Assembly (NCBI GenBank): GCA_002501695.1
Contig: DANZ01000109.1
Coordinates: forward strand, 1-5,524
Source: Methanolobus sp. UBA474
Lineage (GTDB): Archaea; Halobacteriota; Methanosarcinia; Methanosarcinales; Methanosarcinaceae
Reading direction: 5' to 3'
DNA length: 5,524 nucleotides
Positions within the stretch are counted from its first letter, which is position 1. Every line of letters begins with the position of its first letter. Positions 4,954 through 5,524 of this stretch are shown piece after piece. A program made the translations under genes and the position numbers. The notes below the pieces were generated by a model. It was not told the DNA's origin. It was given only the letters and a program-made list of their open reading frames with translations, and searched no databases.

Positions 4954-4976
4954 AACAGGAACATAGTTCCTGTTTT
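4954..4976 (+). terminator. Hairpin terminator of the fmdE-like gene
   Basis: A perfect 9-bp stem, AACAGGAAC (4954-4962) with GTTCCTGTT (4966-4974), has a 3-nt loop ATA and is followed by TTAATTC. It begins 10 nt after the TAA stop. The U tract is short, but position and symmetry fit a transcript end. Confidence 0.65.
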
Positions 4977-5044
4977 AATTCATCGTTATATTATTTTGTA
5001 CAGCCCGGTACAACCAGAACAAGGGGAAGATCACCCCGTCCCGG

Positions 5045-5070
5045 TTAAAAAAGCAATACTCCGGCTTTTT
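5045..5070 (-). terminator. Hairpin terminator of the 65-residue gene
   Basis: On the minus strand AAAAAGC (5070-5064) pairs with GCTTTTT (5054-5048) around a 9-nt loop, with T residues continuing to 5051-5047 and TTAACC after. The stem uses the last two bases of the TAA stop. The stem is symmetric and could also act on plus-strand readthrough from the fmdE-like gene. Confidence 0.55.
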
Positions 5071-5266
5071 ACTCTACATTCACAGCGACAAGGGAAAGAC
5101 CAAGCTTCTTCTCCAGTTCCTGGATTTTCTGAAGGTCTTCTTTTGTGAGTTCTGCATTCCTTATGCTGATCCCTGAAAATGCAAGTAAGGTAATGCCCAT
5201 TTCTGTTTCAAGTTCGTTGATGGCTTTTATGTACTCTTCCTTAAGTGCGGAAAATCCCCATAGCAT
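5069..5266 (-). CDS. Small hypothetical protein with an internal duplication
   Basis: This is a 65-residue soluble, acidic protein that I cannot assign to a named family. It consists of two similar helix-strand units. Residues 16-30 (INELETEMGITLLAF) align with 48-62 (IQELEKKLGLSLVAV), 7 of 15 identical with mostly conservative changes elsewhere, and each is preceded by a KEE/KED-type helix start (9-11, 42-44). A compact fold or dimer made from a duplicated alpha-beta unit is inferred. The first seven residues (MLWGFSA) are hydrophobic but too short for a signal or membrane segment. The start is well supported: AGGAG lies 9 nt before the ATG. It is convergent with the fmdE-like gene (124 nt between stops), has its own terminator and a palindrome in the promoter, and appears to be a single-gene unit. 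No metal-binding, catalytic or DNA-binding motif is visible. Confidence 0.8.
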   Translation of the reverse strand: MLWGFSALKEEYIKAINELETEMGITLLAFSGISIRNAELTKEDLQKIQELEKKLGLSLVAVNVE

Positions 5267-5293
5267 ATTTTCAATCTCCTGTATGTTAGCTGA

Positions 5294-5305
5294 TTACTGC
5301 AGTAA
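5294..5305. promoter_or_regulatory. 12-bp palindrome, candidate operator of the 65-residue gene
   Basis: TTACTGCAGTAA is a perfect palindrome between the probable TATA box (5308-5315) and the Shine-Dalgarno (5276-5280). A repressor bound there would block transcription initiation. No regulator is identified. Confidence 0.4.
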
Positions 5306-5307
5306 CT

Positions 5308-5315
5308 ACATAAAC
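5308..5315 (-). promoter_or_regulatory. Candidate TATA box of the 65-residue gene
   Basis: The minus strand reads GTTTATGT. A start about 25 nt downstream would be near 5284, leaving a leader of about 18 nt that contains AGGAG. It is an imperfect TATA match; an AT-rich alternative (CAATAAATAACA) lies further upstream, near 5325-5336. Confidence 0.35.
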
Positions 5316-5442
5316 TAACTAATGTTATTTATTGATTATGAACGTGTACTTCTAAGAACCTGTATTATGATTATGTAATACTAATTTGAGTAAAAATGCA
5401 ATATATAGATATAAAAATACTGGTGGTAATTTTAAATTTCAG
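5316..5442. other. AT-rich spacer without a visible gene
   Basis: I see no coding frame here. It has TATA-like words (ATATATAGATATAAAAA near 5401-5417) that could serve a promoter in either direction, but no gene start follows within the window. Confidence 0.5.
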
Positions 5443-5466
5443 GCCCGTACACCCCCCAGTACGGGC
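5443..5466 (-). terminator. GC-rich hairpin after the right-edge gene
   Basis: A perfect 8-bp stem, GCCCGTAC (5443-5450) with GTACGGGC (5459-5466), closes an 8-nt loop of mostly C (G on the minus strand). It starts 7 nt after the stop of the partial minus-strand gene, followed by an AT-rich tract (TGAAATTTAAAATT). It is best read as that gene's transcript end, though a real U run is lacking. Confidence 0.5.
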
Positions 5467-5473
5467 ACAAATA

Positions 5474-5524
5474 TCAGGGACAGGTTGGACATTCTTCAAC
5501 TGCCCAATCCATCCACTGGGCTGA
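5474..5524 (-). CDS. C-terminal 16 residues of an unidentified protein (cut by window edge)
   Basis: The minus strand is open from the window edge to a TGA at 5474-5476 and encodes SAQWMDWAVEECPTCP. The final CPTC is a CxxC pair typical of metal or thiol sites, and Trp/Met/Cys use looks protein-like. A strong hairpin begins 7 nt after the stop, as expected for a gene end. The piece is too short to name a family; the open frame could be chance, but composition and the terminator argue for a real gene. Confidence 0.45.
   Translation of the reverse strand, partial: SAQWMDWAVEECPTCP

Noticed and set aside
4404..4964. Long minus-strand open frame opposite the fmdE-like gene
   Set aside because: It is antisense to conserved FmdE motifs, and its product resembles no plausible protein family.
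5003..5046. CCCGG words and a 4-bp GGGG/CCCC hairpin between the convergent genes
   Set aside because: The CCCGG words are direct, not inverted, and the hairpin is short; the two flanking terminators already explain the spacer.

Overview
The window looks like a methanogenic archaeon of the Methanosarcinaceae (Methanolobus, Methanomethylovorans or Methanosarcina type; the genus is not resolved). The evidence is a proteasome-activating nucleotidase, an FmdE-family protein tied to methanogenesis, archaeal DUF131 membrane proteins, archaeal TATA-type promoters, a uvrB gene of bacterial type (common in methanogens), and moderate-GC genes separated by very AT-rich spacers.

Layout, left to right. 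The left 2.1 kb is on the minus strand. The far left is the first 162 codons of uvrB, cut by the window edge. To its right, and transcribed toward it, is a compact three-gene cluster: a 296-residue protein with a C-terminal winged-helix-like domain and a long Gln/Tyr-rich linker, then two tandem DUF131 paralogues of 79 and 84 residues joined by a TAATG stop/start overlap. About 0.5 kb of AT-rich divergent spacer follows. On the plus strand come pan (proteasomal AAA+ ATPase, 412 residues), tRNA-Glu(CTC) with an encoded CCA end, a strong 55-nt hairpin of unknown role, and an FmdE-family zinc-ribbon protein. Convergent to that is a 65-residue minus-strand protein built from two similar halves. 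At the right edge is the last 16 codons of another apparent minus-strand gene, followed by a hairpin.

Functionally these are mostly separate units: DNA repair (uvrB), regulated proteolysis (pan), translation (tRNA-Glu), and an FmdE-type protein related to C1 metabolism. The only clear multi-gene operon is the Q-rich regulator plus the two DUF131 proteins, which suggests a DNA-binding protein linked to a pair of small membrane proteins of unknown function. Several genes have a TATA box about 25-30 nt before the start codon and no Shine-Dalgarno (uvrB, pan), which suggests leaderless mRNAs. Others (second DUF131 gene, fmdE-like gene, 65-residue gene) have clear Shine-Dalgarno matches.

The least explained items are the prion-like Gln/Tyr-rich, charge-free linker in a putative archaeal transcription factor, the 55-nt hairpin between tRNA-Glu and the fmdE-like gene, and the duplicated 20-nt element in front of the Q-rich gene. 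I found no CRISPR array, insertion sequence, phage or defence gene here.
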